A stretch of DNA of 21,439 nucleotides from Planctomycetota bacterium (GCA_029259935.1 JAJDEH010000031.1:1-21439), one strand, 5' to 3'; positions 7,266 to 15,670 are shown, numbered from the stretch's first letter. Numbers and translations: made by a program. The notes: generated by a model not told the origin, from the sequence alone.

Positions 7266-7358
7266 CCACATCCGCTGACTACTTGCCGCGCCGATCTTTC
7301 GGAGACGCTCTTTTGAAAATGCGGTCCGGTCGCCTAAACCGTGGGTGGCCCTTTTCGA
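7266..7358 (+). repeat. Dispersed repeats B (degenerate) and A (copy 2), joined
   Basis: The part at 7266-7323 (ACATCCGCTGAC, TTGCCG, GATC, GGAGA, TGAAAATGC) is a diverged version of the repeat B units at 10774-10876 and 15380-15472. It runs directly into a copy of repeat A at 7323-7358, GGTCCGGTCGCCTAAACCGT then GGGTGGCCCTTTTCG. The same B-then-A order is found at 15380-15502. Confidence 0.7.
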
Positions 7359-7485
7359 GCTTTTGTGGTTATTGTGCGTGCGAGAAAAAGGTAGCTTACT
7401 CGGACCGACGAAGGCAGCAATACAGGATATTCAAGCAACAGAAAGACAAAATTTGTGTTCGCGTTCGGACCGACTTCTGGACGTA

Positions 7486-8001
7486 ATGATTCGCACCCAC
7501 AAAGAACCCGGAACCCGGATGAGTCAAAAGATGCAAGACGCAAGAACATTAGCCGAGCAGGAACTGGGAGAAGCGGTAGAACGTGAAGAGACGTTGTATA
7601 GTGGCGAATGCGAGATTTCGACGTGGACGCCGAAGATCAGTTGGCCGAAATTCTGCATCGCCATTTGTCAAAATGGTGTTGAAACTTACGTGGTATCTAA
7701 CGGTCACCCAGCCGTCCAGCGATTCTTGAAGGACGCGCGCCCGAATCGAAACGAAGTTGATAAGATGGTTGAGTTATTGGAGCACGTTCTTCCAATGAGT
7801 CAACATTTGTTGACGTCGGAGAGTAGCGACTCCATAAGGAAAGAAACAGGATATCGTGATCTACCGCATTTTGACGGAAGTTCATTTGTATGTCACTGCA
7901 ATGATTTCAGTTGCGGAAAAGTGCTGCGCCTGGAAATTGACAGTGAGTACGAATTGACGAGTCAGGTTGTTGGTGAGGGGGTTCAAATGGATCTTCTCTA
8001 G
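7486..8001 (+). CDS. Hypothetical protein with a CxC...C cysteine cluster
   Basis: This is a 171-residue protein if started at the ATG at 7486. The frame is open back to 7345, but its first part lies in the repeat at 7323-7358, so I do not use that start. An alternative ATG is at 7519. I do not recognise a family. There is no signal peptide or membrane segment. The first third is charged and helical (RTLAEQELGEAVEREE). The middle contains WTPKISWPKFCIAICQNGVE and a long helix VDKMVELLEHVLPMS. Near the C-terminus is FVCHCNDFSCGKVLRLEI, with Cys136, Cys138 and Cys143 plus His137, which could bind a metal. Base composition is lower in GC than the flanking genes. No convincing ribosome binding site precedes either start. 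Confidence 0.6.
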   Translation: MIRTHKEPGTRMSQKMQDARTLAEQELGEAVEREETLYSGECEISTWTPKISWPKFCIAICQNGVETYVVSNGHPAVQRFLKDARPNRNEVDKMVELLEHVLPMSQHLLTSESSDSIRKETGYRDLPHFDGSSFVCHCNDFSCGKVLRLEIDSEYELTSQVVGEGVQMDLL

Positions 8002-8035
8002 CCGTCGGACTGTATAGTCGACCTAGATTGAAGGG

Positions 8036-8065
8036 ACGAAAAGGGCCACCCGGGCGGACCTTTTT
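8036..8065 (+). terminator. Possible rho-independent terminator made from an inverted repeat A core
   Basis: AAAAGGGCCACCC runs into GGGCGGACCTTTTT. The arms pair as AAAAGG with CCTTTT and continue inward with two mismatches, ending in a T run, 35 bases after the stop of the 7486-8001 gene. The left arm is also the minus-strand core of dispersed repeat A (GGGTGGCCCTTTTCG), so a mobile repeat may have supplied the terminator. Confidence 0.5.
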
Positions 8066-8198
8066 AGCCCATTTCAGCTCAACCGTGGACCAGGAACTTT
8101 GGGCGGAGAAACGGTGATAGCGAAGCCTAGCAGGAATGTGGTTATGGCTCGCATTCTCGGATAGGATGGCAGCAGCGAATGCGGCCGTCGAGAACTGT

Positions 8199-9611
8199 AT
8201 GGCAGATCAACCCCCACGAAAACGGCGCTGGTTGTCGTTTAGTCTTCGCAGCTTGCTGCTGTTGATGCTGGTGGCTTGCGTTACGTTGGGCTGGCAAGCG
8301 GAACGAGCGCGGAAGCAGCGCGAGGCCGTCGCTTGGATTCAGAAGCTGGAGGGTAGGTTGTGGTACGCTTATGAGGTCAACGATGGCCGCTATGTCGCTG
8401 ACGGCAAGCCTCCTGGCCCCGAATGGTTGAGGAGCCGATTGGGAATCGACTTCTTCGATAACGTGATCTGGGTCGCCTTACACACCCACAAGGTGAGAGA
8501 CCTATCGCACTTCGCTGCGTTGACACGCCTCGAATCGTTGGAACTTGACGGCGCCAGCGTGAGGGATCTGTCACCATTGGCTGGCTTGACTCGGCTCGAA
8601 GAGTTGGACCTTGACAATACGACGGTGCGCGATTTGTCGCCGCTGGCGGGTATGTCCCACCTCAGTGTTTTGACTCTTCGTGGTACGGGAGTGAGTGATC
8701 TGTCGCCGCTGGCAGAAAAGACGGAGCTGAGATTCTTGTGCCTTGAGGAGACGAAGGTCAGCGACCTGTCGCCGCTGGCGGATGTGACGCGTCTCGATTT
8801 TTTGAATGTCAGCGGTACTCCGGTGAGTTCTCTGTCGCCGTTGGCCAGCGCGAAGCGACTGGGATGCCTGAACGCTGGCAAAACGCAGATCAGCGATTTG
8901 TCGCCACTGGCTGGGCTGACGCGTCTAAACCGGTTGACCCTGGAGCGGACGGGCGTGAGCGACCTTTCGCCATTGGCCGATTTGACGGAACTCGAATACT
9001 TGGATGTTAGCAACACTCAGGTGAGAGACGTGAGCCCATTGGCGGGCTTAACAAGTCTCGAATCCTTGTTCCTAGGCGAGACATCGGTGAGCGATCTGTC
9101 GCCACTGGCACGATTGACGAACCTCAAACGGCTGGACCTGGGGAGTACGCACGTAACGGACCTTTCGACGTTGGCCGGGTTGACGAATCTCGAAGAGTTG
9201 GCGCTTGATGATAGCGACGTGAACGACCTTTCGCCGTTAGCCGGACTGGTGAAGCTGAAGGAGTTAAGCCTATTCAGCACGCAGGTGAGTGACCTCACGC
9301 CGTTGGCAGAATTGACCCGTCTCGAAGAGGTGTACATTGAGGGCTCGCAGCTAGGCGACCTCTCGCCGCTGAGCGGGTTGACGAAGCTCGAAAGACTGGA
9401 GCTGATAGACACGCAGGTTCACGACCTCTCCGCGCTGGTCGGATTGGCAAAGCTCGAATATCTGGTCCTTGATGGCTCGCGGGTAAGCGACCTCTCGCCG
9501 TTGGCCAAGTTGACGAGTCTCAGATATGTAAACCTCAAAGGAACACCGGTCGAACAAACAACCGTGGAGCAACTCCAGCAAGCGTTGCCGCAGTGTAACG
9601 TCGAACACTAA
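8199..9611 (+). CDS. Membrane-anchored leucine-rich-repeat protein (internalin-type LRR)
   Basis: This is a 470-residue protein from the ATG at 8199. ATGs at 8136 and 8166 are in frame, but this start gives the planctomycete-type beginning MADQPPRKRRWLSFSLRSL followed by one membrane segment (about 17-32). After a short spacer (33-101) come 16 perfect 22-residue repeats (102-453) of the form LSPLAGLTxLxxLxLxxTxVxD. A cap follows, with VEQTTVEQLQQALPQCNVEH at the end. The consensus matches internalin-like LRRs, which build a curved surface for protein binding. The anchor leaves the repeats outside the cytoplasm if the basic N-terminus stays in. Repeats 5 and 6 deviate most (SSLSPLASAKRLGCLNAGKT). 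The gene has no same-strand partner close by. Partner and function are unknown. Confidence 0.9.
   Translation: MADQPPRKRRWLSFSLRSLLLLMLVACVTLGWQAERARKQREAVAWIQKLEGRLWYAYEVNDGRYVADGKPPGPEWLRSRLGIDFFDNVIWVALHTHKVRDLSHFAALTRLESLELDGASVRDLSPLAGLTRLEELDLDNTTVRDLSPLAGMSHLSVLTLRGTGVSDLSPLAEKTELRFLCLEETKVSDLSPLADVTRLDFLNVSGTPVSSLSPLASAKRLGCLNAGKTQISDLSPLAGLTRLNRLTLERTGVSDLSPLADLTELEYLDVSNTQVRDVSPLAGLTSLESLFLGETSVSDLSPLARLTNLKRLDLGSTHVTDLSTLAGLTNLEELALDDSDVNDLSPLAGLVKLKELSLFSTQVSDLTPLAELTRLEEVYIEGSQLGDLSPLSGLTKLERLELIDTQVHDLSALVGLAKLEYLVLDGSRVSDLSPLAKLTSLRYVNLKGTPVEQTTVEQLQQALPQCNVEH
8502..9557 (+). repeat. Sixteen tandem 66-bp units coding for LRRs
   Basis: The array consists of 66-base units, each beginning with a form of CTGTCGCCGCTGGC. 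Units differ by about a third to a half of their bases, so this is an old, diverged coding array and not a fresh expansion or a CRISPR. Confidence 0.9.
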
Positions 9612-9767
9612 CTCCCCGCCGCATGACCAGCAAATCAGGAAGTCCCAGCGCGCGTTGCTGTGTCCTTTCAGAATCAGACCTTTTTTCAGACCCTTGTTGC
9701 GGAACTCTTACAGTCGAATTAGCTAGTCGATCGATTTTAGCCAAAAGTTGATCGCTCGGAACAATCA

Positions 9768-10409
9768 ATGTTAATGATGACAAGTGCGAAACTAGGACAG
9801 TCCAAAACTCGAAATTCTGCCAAGCCATGGAAACTATGGCTCGTCGGAATAGTGATTGTTGTTTTGATCGGAGCTTTTTGGCTCTGGTCTGGTGGAGTTT
9901 ATTTTTTTCGACATCAAAGATTCGAACGGTCCACAAACCGCAATGGCTTGTTGCAATTGCGTATAGCGTCAACTTCTGATCGTGGGGATAACCTGAATGG
10001 CATATCGTGGCTAGTTGAAGGTGAACCATATTACCTGGTTGTTGGCGGCGACTTTTCGCACGATAGCCCTTATTCATCGATCCGAGTGAATTCACTGGAA
10101 GCCATCATTCACGAAGATAGGAGCGTTCCGCTGCAGTTCACCGAAGGATTGGAAGCTGAACTATTCCCGATGGAAACTACTTGGGGAACAGCAGACGGAC
10201 TAGTCACGCATAATTTTCGTCGATTGTATTGCAAACTTCCCAGACCACTTCCGGACTCCGTTGCAAGTTTCAAGACATTTGTAATACGTCTGGAAGCTGA
10301 ATTAGTTGAGGAGAATGGGAGAGTCAAAGAGATTACCGTGGACCAAGCGTTTGAGAAAGAAGAACGATTGGGATTAGTGCCTTTCGTATGGGTCTTGAAC
10401 CAAAGATAG
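9768..10409 (+). CDS. Hypothetical protein with one N-terminal membrane segment
   Basis: This is a 213-residue protein. ATG 9768 is preceded by GGAA six bases upstream. ATGs at 9774 and 9777 are alternatives and change nothing important. A basic stretch (residues 8-22) precedes a strong membrane helix (about 23-41, LWLVGIVIVVLIGAFWLW). The remaining ~170 residues would then lie outside the cytoplasm. That part is rich in predicted strand (LLQLRIAS, GISWLVEGEPYYLVVGG, FKTFVIRLEAELVEENGRVK). I do not recognise the family, and no catalytic or cysteine motif is visible. It lies 156 bases after the LRR gene on the same strand, and that gap shows neither a terminator nor a repeat, so co-transcription is possible but unproven. 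Confidence 0.65.
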   Translation: MLMMTSAKLGQSKTRNSAKPWKLWLVGIVIVVLIGAFWLWSGGVYFFRHQRFERSTNRNGLLQLRIASTSDRGDNLNGISWLVEGEPYYLVVGGDFSHDSPYSSIRVNSLEAIIHEDRSVPLQFTEGLEAELFPMETTWGTADGLVTHNFRRLYCKLPRPLPDSVASFKTFVIRLEAELVEENGRVKEITVDQAFEKEERLGLVPFVWVLNQR

Positions 10410-10573
10410 TCGTATTGCGTTCCGTTGGATTTGGCGAAGATCGTCCGCAGTCGGATAGATGGCCAAGTGAGCTTTGCGTTGTCACGCGTGCGCTTTGCGG
10501 CGACGAGTGCCAGTGCCGGAATCGCATCACGACGTGGATGCTTGCAGCTTAATGAAACGCAATACCGTGGGTT

Positions 10574-10605
10574 TTCGAAAAGGGCCACCCATATTTTGAT
10601 TGCAA
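10574..10605 (-). repeat. Dispersed repeat A, inverted copy
   Basis: On the minus strand it reads TTGCAATCAAAATATGGG followed by TGGCCCTTTTCG. The core is shared with copies at 7323, 15227, 15471, 15671 and 17805. The TGCAA(T/C) lead-in is shared with the copies at 15671 and 17805, which marks a subfamily. Confidence 0.85.
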
Positions 10606-10773
10606 GGGCAACTCCGGGCAACCCATATGCCTTTGAAGCGATCTTCAAGAGCAGTTCGTGGGGCCAGATGGCTGAGTGGCGTTTCCGGCGAGCCCTTGAC
10701 GTTAGTCGAGGGGTAACGATGCGGCGATTGGCTGCCGCCAATTTGAATAGTGTTCCGGATCAAGTGGATAGGC

Positions 10774-10876
10774 CATTTCATCCGCAATAGCACTGCGGCT
10801 CCATCAGCCCCCGCACGTCACATCCGCTCATTGGTTGCCGAGCAGATCGCTTGGAGAATCTCATGCAAAAATGCAG
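10774..10876 (+). repeat. Dispersed repeat B, copy 1
   Basis: The copy runs from ATTTCATCCGCAATAGCACT, a small hairpin (CCGCA with TGCGG), through TTGCCGAGCAGATCGCTTGG to TCTCATGCAAAAATGCAG. It matches 15380-15472 at most positions, with an insertion of about ten bases. No coding function is apparent. Confidence 0.85.
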
Positions 10877-10892
10877 CTTGCCGTAGTTCATT

Positions 10893-11384
10893 CTAATCGC
10901 CAGAACCATCGGAGTCAGAATCAGATTCTGGTTTCTTCGATGATGGGATAGCGAGACAAAGAATCGGAATAACGGCAGAGGCGAGTCCTAGCAGTGAACC
11001 AACACCAATGGTAGCCTTGCCAGAAAACAGAGCAAGAGTTACGGCGAGACCAATCCAAGCAATTGCAACAAGTGCGGCCACCCATTCTGCGAAACGCGGG
11101 ATCGCAAACACCTTGGAATTGCGCATGAGTTGAAGCACATTTGCCGCGATCGCGACGGCGACGATTAACCAAATTGGCGTCTTGAACGGAAACGTCAAAT
11201 GGCCGCTGAGTCCTGTAACATTGACTGTCATTTCACCCAACATCGCACCGAACAGTTCACCTAAATCGCCTAAGCCACCTTGAATCTGCGGTGTTGCACG
11301 GATGGTCATCCATGTGAGTGGGAGCGAGATCAGCGCGGCAACGATCGCAAACGCGAGTGCAGTGTTCTTTTGCGGTTGCGTCAT
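10893..11384 (-). CDS. Hypothetical four-helix integral membrane protein
   Basis: This is a 163-residue protein. The ATG at 11382-11384 is preceded by GGAG with a 7-base spacer, a clear ribosome binding site. Hydrophobic segments lie at about 9-27, 70-87, 101-120 and 124-146. Between the first and second is a Gly-rich loop (GGLGDLGELFGAMLGE). The tail SSKKPESDSDSDGSGD is acidic and Ser/Asp-rich. I do not recognise a family. The start lies 64 bases downstream of the stop of the large propeller gene on the same strand, with no hairpin between, so the two may be co-transcribed. Whether the products interact cannot be told from sequence. Confidence 0.75.
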   Translation of the reverse strand: MTQPQKNTALAFAIVAALISLPLTWMTIRATPQIQGGLGDLGELFGAMLGEMTVNVTGLSGHLTFPFKTPIWLIVAVAIAANVLQLMRNSKVFAIPRFAEWVAALVAIAWIGLAVTLALFSGKATIGVGSLLGLASAVIPILCLAIPSSKKPESDSDSDGSGD

Positions 11385-11448
11385 TCGGTACTCCAGGTGA
11401 TGAGTAAGTCGTGCGAATAGGCGTCGTGCCTACGTGAATGCGCAACAA

Positions 11449-14400
11449 CTACTCGGCCATAACCTCAATCCCTGAAATAAGCGCGTTGCCATGCGTTGCC
11501 GCAAACGTGATTTTCATTTCGCGCGTCGCCTTCACGCCGGCGAACTCCCTGACGACCGACTTCTTGAGACCCTTCGCCTCGCGAACCACGTCGAAATCGC
11601 GAAGCACTTGATCTCCCTGGACTGTGACGTCAAAGACATTCTCGCCAAGTGCGATCGTGTCGGGTTCCGCGAAATAAAGTCGAACCGTATAGGATCGTTC
11701 ACTGTCGGCGCCTGGGGCTTTGCCCGAAACAACGGGAACCGTGACCGACTTAACGCCGCGGATGCCGGAGGATGCAACCCACGGCAACGCTTCGCCTTGG
11801 ATCGTGGAAGAGTGTACGCGGAACAATTTGAGTTTGTCGCTCGAGACTTTCACGGGGAATTTCAACGGGGAACCGCTGGATTGATTCGGATAGTTCAGCC
11901 AGAGTGTGCCGTTCTCTGCCTGACGATCTCCCACCGCGCCGAAATTGATGCCAAGTTGCTTCACGGGGCCGTCGCTCGCTTTTTGATCGCTGTAAGTCCA
12001 CAGTTCCGTTTGAGGCACATGGACAAGGGCAAGCGATGTGAAGATTGAGTAACTGCATACGCAGCCGTGAGCCATGTTGGGAGCGTTCAAGACGCCGTTC
12101 GCCGGAATGAGGCTGTTGCGGCAACCTGGGCGGAAGCCCTCAAGCCGTCCGGTGTCGCCGCTGGCCAAATCGCAAAAGCCAGCCGACGCCGCGCGGAACG
12201 TCATTAGATGCTCACTGGCGATGGCGTAGTTGCAATGGTGGCCAGACTTCGTAAACGTCCACGGTTCATTCTTGCCAGTGATGGGATGCGGCTGCATGAT
12301 CGGTTCGCCGGTTCGAATGTCGTATGCCGTGCCCGGTCCACGCTGGTCGATAATCCGATCGTTCCAGATGATCACCTTGTCCCAGTAGTTTTCCGGATGC
12401 CCCAGAAAACCCTTGCCTTCCGCCACTTTGTTCCACAGTTCGCCGCCGCTCTTTCCCTGCCAGGCGTCAATGCCGTGCTTGTTGGAAACGAGAAGCACAT
12501 CATGCTTCTCGGAATAGGAAACCCAGGAAGCAGACCGCGAGGTCGTGTTACGCCAAAGCGGCTTTCCGCTCTTGGCGTCAAACGCGTTTACGTAGAGAAA
12601 GGCGTCGGATTTCGGCACTCCGCGAATTCGTGTTTTGCTGTTGCCGACGTACAGCCCCTCTAGCCGGCCCTCAAAGCAGAAGACTTTGCCTTGTCCGATC
12701 GCGATCAGTGGAAAGCTGAGATCCGATTCCTTGGTCCAGAGGATCTTGCCGGTGTGCCGATCCACCGAGACTAGCTTCGACGGACGGACACCATGTTCTT
12801 CCGTTTCGGTAAACACTGCGGCAATGATCTGGTTCTTCCAGACGCGAATTCGCCCCCATCGGTCCTTGCTGTCCGGAAGTGCGAATGTTGAGAGCTGTTT
12901 TCCGGTGGCCGGGTCAATCCGCGCGCACTTGTCTAAGTGGGTCAGATAGAAGGCATCGTCCGCAATGACGAAGTGGTAGCCGGTTGGACCCCAGTTGGAA
13001 CCGCGCCCTGGGCTCTTGCCTTTCGGAATCTTGTTCTGCCACAGAATCCGTCCGGTATAGACATCCACGGCGGTTAGCTTGCCGGGACCCTGAATAAACA
13101 TCCGGCCATCTTTGACGGCGATGCTCGGACCCCATTCATGTCGATCGTAGAACAGACTGCCGTCGGACGCTGGACCGCCATACCACAGCACGCCGAGTGG
13201 TGCCTTTACGAGCTTTTCGTCTGACTTCAGCGTGTTGGCCGCGCTTCCGAACTCGTGCGTCCAGTCCGCTGAACCAGGCAACGCCCCCACTCGCGTCAGA
13301 ATGGTCGCTTCGCCGGCGCGTTCAATCGAGGCGTTTTGTAACGTGCTACCGGCAGCGGCCAACAGGGCGTGCTGTTCGGTGGAGGATTCAAGATACGCTG
13401 TCCCGCCATACGGTCGCAGAGCCTGAAACATCTTCTGAGCAAACTGTGATCGTCCTATTCCTGCGTCATTGCCGTTTTCCGAGACGATGAGGTTCGCCAT
13501 GTACGGTGGAAGATTCACCTCGAGCGGGTCACCAACTTGGGCAACGACACGAGAACCGTAGAGTCCCAGGGCGTCCATGCGTCTTCGTAGCGAGTCCACT
13601 TTCTGTTTGTCTTGATCGACGACGACAATGTGAAGACGGGATTGGCGGATCAGTTCCTCAATGAGCCGGCCCGAGCCAACGCCCAGCGCCACACAATAAC
13701 CCTCGCTGGCCCCTGGCTGCTTGAGGATCGTCTCGGCCTTCTTGGTCCACTCGTCATTGGCGCTTGCAAGCGGGCTTTCGCCCTCGACGTGTGTCTTGGC
13801 TTCAACATCAGCCTCGCCAAAGCAGTGGATGCCACCTTCTTTCGTGACTACGATGAGCTTCCCCGATGCGGCCAGCATTGAAGACGGTGTACCCTCGACG
13901 GTCGCGGTCCAACTAACGCCGGCCTTGCCCTCGGCTGCGGGAATATCAATTGCGACAACGGTATTCTTCTGGTGGGAATAGAGGCGGTTGCCGGCCTTCA
14001 AGTGGATAGTCGTAATCGGCTGACCATCAAGGCTCCAAAGTTGTCGTGGGACTTTGACTTGGACTGTTTTCCCACGACGATCTTTCTTTTCAACCGTTTC
14101 CTGATTCTTGAGGTCGAATGCGACGGCTTTGCCCTTGTTCGTGAAGTAAATCGTTCCGTCGTGAGCAACTGGCCGATGAGCAGCAATCGACAACTCGCCT
14201 CCGCCCGCGACGTCGACAACCTTGTCACCGTGAAACACCCAGTTATCGGAAGCGGCGGCGTGATAGTCGGTCAGTCCCTTGGCACTGTACTTCACCGGCA
14301 CGCTCTTTCCAGCGGTGCGATCAATCGCAAAGACGTTTCCACGACCGCACGGGATGTAGAGGTTCTTGCCGCTGGCCGCGAGATAGCCTTGCGGTGCCAG

Positions 14401-15075
14401 GTTCTTTAGGCCGGAAGAAGTGAGGTGGTCGGCGCTCAATTCTCGCGAACTGCCGATGGCATCCAGGTCGATCGTGTTTGTGTCCAGGCTATGAATCGAA
14501 GTGCCTTCAAATGGCCAGACGCCCGACGTGAAGTAGAGGCGATTGCCGACGAGTACCGGTCCGCCACGGACCGGCCATACGGATACGAGCCTCTCACTTC
14601 CGATTGCCAGGCGGTTCGAGGGTGCGGCATTCACCCGCCACACAAGTTCCCCGCTTTTGGCATCCAAACAATAAAGTTTGCCATCGTCCGATCCGGCATA
14701 GACGTAGCCCTCAGCGGCCACGGGGGCAAAGCGAACCGGTCCGTCCGGGAAGAATCGCCATAGCCGTTTGCCCGAATCGAGGTCGTAAGCTGACACGGAG
14801 TCATTGGTTGACGAACTCACGTACATGGTCTTGCCCATGACGATCGGCTCGAAGCTTGCATCAAATTGAAGACGAACATCTTCCGGCCATGCCGGTTTCA
14901 ATGCCGAACGCTTGAGGGACCACTGAAGATGTAAGTCGGCGGCGAGTTGCTCTGATGTTGCCGCGCTGCGGCTGGCATCACCCCGCCACATCGGCCAGTC
15001 CGCGGCCATCGCACTTGCGCAGTAGGCAGCGTTAAGCAAAGCGAATACGAACGTCGAGAGCAGCGTCGGCTTCAT
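11449..15075 (-). CDS. Exported PQQ-like beta-propeller protein with embedded methyltransferase-like domain and C-terminal malectin domain
   Basis: This is a 1208-residue protein. A cleavable signal peptide (1-24, ending ASAMA) is followed by DWPMWRGDASRSA, the usual opening of planctomycete PQQ-like propellers. The first propeller (about 25-425) shows blade motifs such as SAYDLDSGKRLWRF, YCLDAKSGELVWRV and VFAIDRTAGK. Residues about 440-600 form a Rossmann fold like class I SAM-dependent methyltransferases: ALGVGSGRLIEELIR (motif I), IVVVDQDKQKVDSLRRRM (acidic end of strand 2) and LIVSENG. The second propeller (about 625-1040) has VDVYTGRILWQNK, SVDRHTGKILWTKE and FDAKSGKPLWRN. Residues about 1125-1208 are malectin-like (YTVRLYFAEPD, GENVFDVTVQG, ISGIEVM), a carbohydrate-binding fold. 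It may act in polysaccharide binding or oxidation. No cofactor residues could be assigned. Confidence 0.9.
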   Translation of the reverse strand: MKPTLLSTFVFALLNAAYCASAMAADWPMWRGDASRSAATSEQLAADLHLQWSLKRSALKPAWPEDVRLQFDASFEPIVMGKTMYVSSSTNDSVSAYDLDSGKRLWRFFPDGPVRFAPVAAEGYVYAGSDDGKLYCLDAKSGELVWRVNAAPSNRLAIGSERLVSVWPVRGGPVLVGNRLYFTSGVWPFEGTSIHSLDTNTIDLDAIGSSRELSADHLTSSGLKNLAPQGYLAASGKNLYIPCGRGNVFAIDRTAGKSVPVKYSAKGLTDYHAAASDNWVFHGDKVVDVAGGGELSIAAHRPVAHDGTIYFTNKGKAVAFDLKNQETVEKKDRRGKTVQVKVPRQLWSLDGQPITTIHLKAGNRLYSHQKNTVVAIDIPAAEGKAGVSWTATVEGTPSSMLAASGKLIVVTKEGGIHCFGEADVEAKTHVEGESPLASANDEWTKKAETILKQPGASEGYCVALGVGSGRLIEELIRQSRLHIVVVDQDKQKVDSLRRRMDALGLYGSRVVAQVGDPLEVNLPPYMANLIVSENGNDAGIGRSQFAQKMFQALRPYGGTAYLESSTEQHALLAAAGSTLQNASIERAGEATILTRVGALPGSADWTHEFGSAANTLKSDEKLVKAPLGVLWYGGPASDGSLFYDRHEWGPSIAVKDGRMFIQGPGKLTAVDVYTGRILWQNKIPKGKSPGRGSNWGPTGYHFVIADDAFYLTHLDKCARIDPATGKQLSTFALPDSKDRWGRIRVWKNQIIAAVFTETEEHGVRPSKLVSVDRHTGKILWTKESDLSFPLIAIGQGKVFCFEGRLEGLYVGNSKTRIRGVPKSDAFLYVNAFDAKSGKPLWRNTTSRSASWVSYSEKHDVLLVSNKHGIDAWQGKSGGELWNKVAEGKGFLGHPENYWDKVIIWNDRIIDQRGPGTAYDIRTGEPIMQPHPITGKNEPWTFTKSGHHCNYAIASEHLMTFRAASAGFCDLASGDTGRLEGFRPGCRNSLIPANGVLNAPNMAHGCVCSYSIFTSLALVHVPQTELWTYSDQKASDGPVKQLGINFGAVGDRQAENGTLWLNYPNQSSGSPLKFPVKVSSDKLKLFRVHSSTIQGEALPWVASSGIRGVKSVTVPVVSGKAPGADSERSYTVRLYFAEPDTIALGENVFDVTVQGDQVLRDFDVVREAKGLKKSVVREFAGVKATREMKITFAATHGNALISGIEVMAE

Positions 15076-15226
15076 GTTGGTGTTATCCGTTGGAGTGTTT
15101 GGCTGGGCAGGGCAGCAAGAGCATCCAAGAGTCTACCACGGCAGGGGGCCACGGTGGAAATAGACGTGAAATCAGGGTTCTGGCCAGATTTTGCGCGAAA
15201 GACGAAAAGTGCGCGAAAGACGAAGA

Positions 15227-15260
15227 GTCCGGTCGTTTAAAATATTGGTGGCCCTTTTCG
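15227..15260 (+). repeat. Dispersed repeat A, copy 3
   Basis: GTCCGGTCGTTTAAAATATT is followed by GGTGGCCCTTTTCG. As at 7016, it follows a purine-rich tract, here the tandem GCGCGAAAGACGAA units. Confidence 0.85.
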
Positions 15261-15321
15261 ACAGCAGGATGCCGGAACGTCGTCGCTTTGCTCCTCGGTC
15301 CGGCCTACGTGTTTTTCAACA

Positions 15322-15379
15322 GGCTCCTAACGCCCTCCCGCTGATTCGTGGAACTGGATGAGTAACTTTGCATTCCCCT
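15322..15379 (+). repeat. Dispersed repeat C, copy 2
   Basis: CTAACGCCCTCCCGCTGATT, CGTGGAACTGGATGAG and TTTGCATTCCCCT match copy 1 at 6751-6807. The unit ends at the same base and passes directly into repeat B. Confidence 0.85.
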
Positions 15380-15472
15380 ATTTCATCCGCAATAGCACTG
15401 CGGCCCCGGAACGCCACCTCCGCTCATCAGTTGCCGAGCAGATCGCTTGGAGAATCTCATGAAAAAATGCAG
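15380..15472 (+). repeat. Dispersed repeat B, copy 2
   Basis: It matches 10774-10876 from ATTTCATCCGCAATAGCACT to AAAAATGCAG. It is joined at its left to repeat C and at its right to repeat A with no spacer, forming a C-B-A composite. Confidence 0.85.
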
Positions 15473-15502
15473 TCCGGTCGTTTAAACTATGGGTGGCACT
15501 CT
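15471..15502 (+). repeat. Dispersed repeat A, copy 4
   Basis: AGTCCGGTCGTTTAAACTAT is followed by GGGTGGCACTCTT. It contains the 8-base palindrome GTTTAAAC. Confidence 0.85.
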
Positions 15503-15670
15503 TCAGCACACGGGCTGGGGCCATCGTGAGTTCTGAAGACACGAACGAAGGGGACGACGTTGCCAGTTGGATTCTATCGCAAAAAAGCGATCGTCGCAAA
15601 AGAACGATGTACTGAATGGGGCGGGATTCTTTTTCGAACAACCGTCAAAATCTACCAAACCCGGACCCGC

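Larger units (their letters stand above)
10410..10892. other. Gene-free stretch with dispersed repeats A and B
   Basis: No protein-like frame stands out over about 480 bases. Long frames on both strands overlap the repeats and show no domain. The stretch holds an inverted copy of repeat A (10574-10605) and a full copy of repeat B (10774-10876). It separates two genes that converge on it. Confidence 0.6.

Noticed and set aside
8390..9412. Long minus-strand frames opposite the LRR gene (8390-9016 and 9017-9412)
   Set aside because: They are antisense shadows of the 66-bp LRR repeats and repeat the same low-complexity peptide with no start signal or domain.
8502..9557. Regular 66-bp repeats as a possible CRISPR array
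   Set aside because: The repeats are contiguous, diverged and translate into perfect 22-residue LRR units, with no constant repeat and unique spacers. No cas genes are present.
10109..10790. Open frames on both strands across 10425-10790 and 10109-10741
   Set aside because: They overlap the dispersed repeats or run antisense to the membrane-anchored hypothetical gene, with no domain or ribosome binding site.
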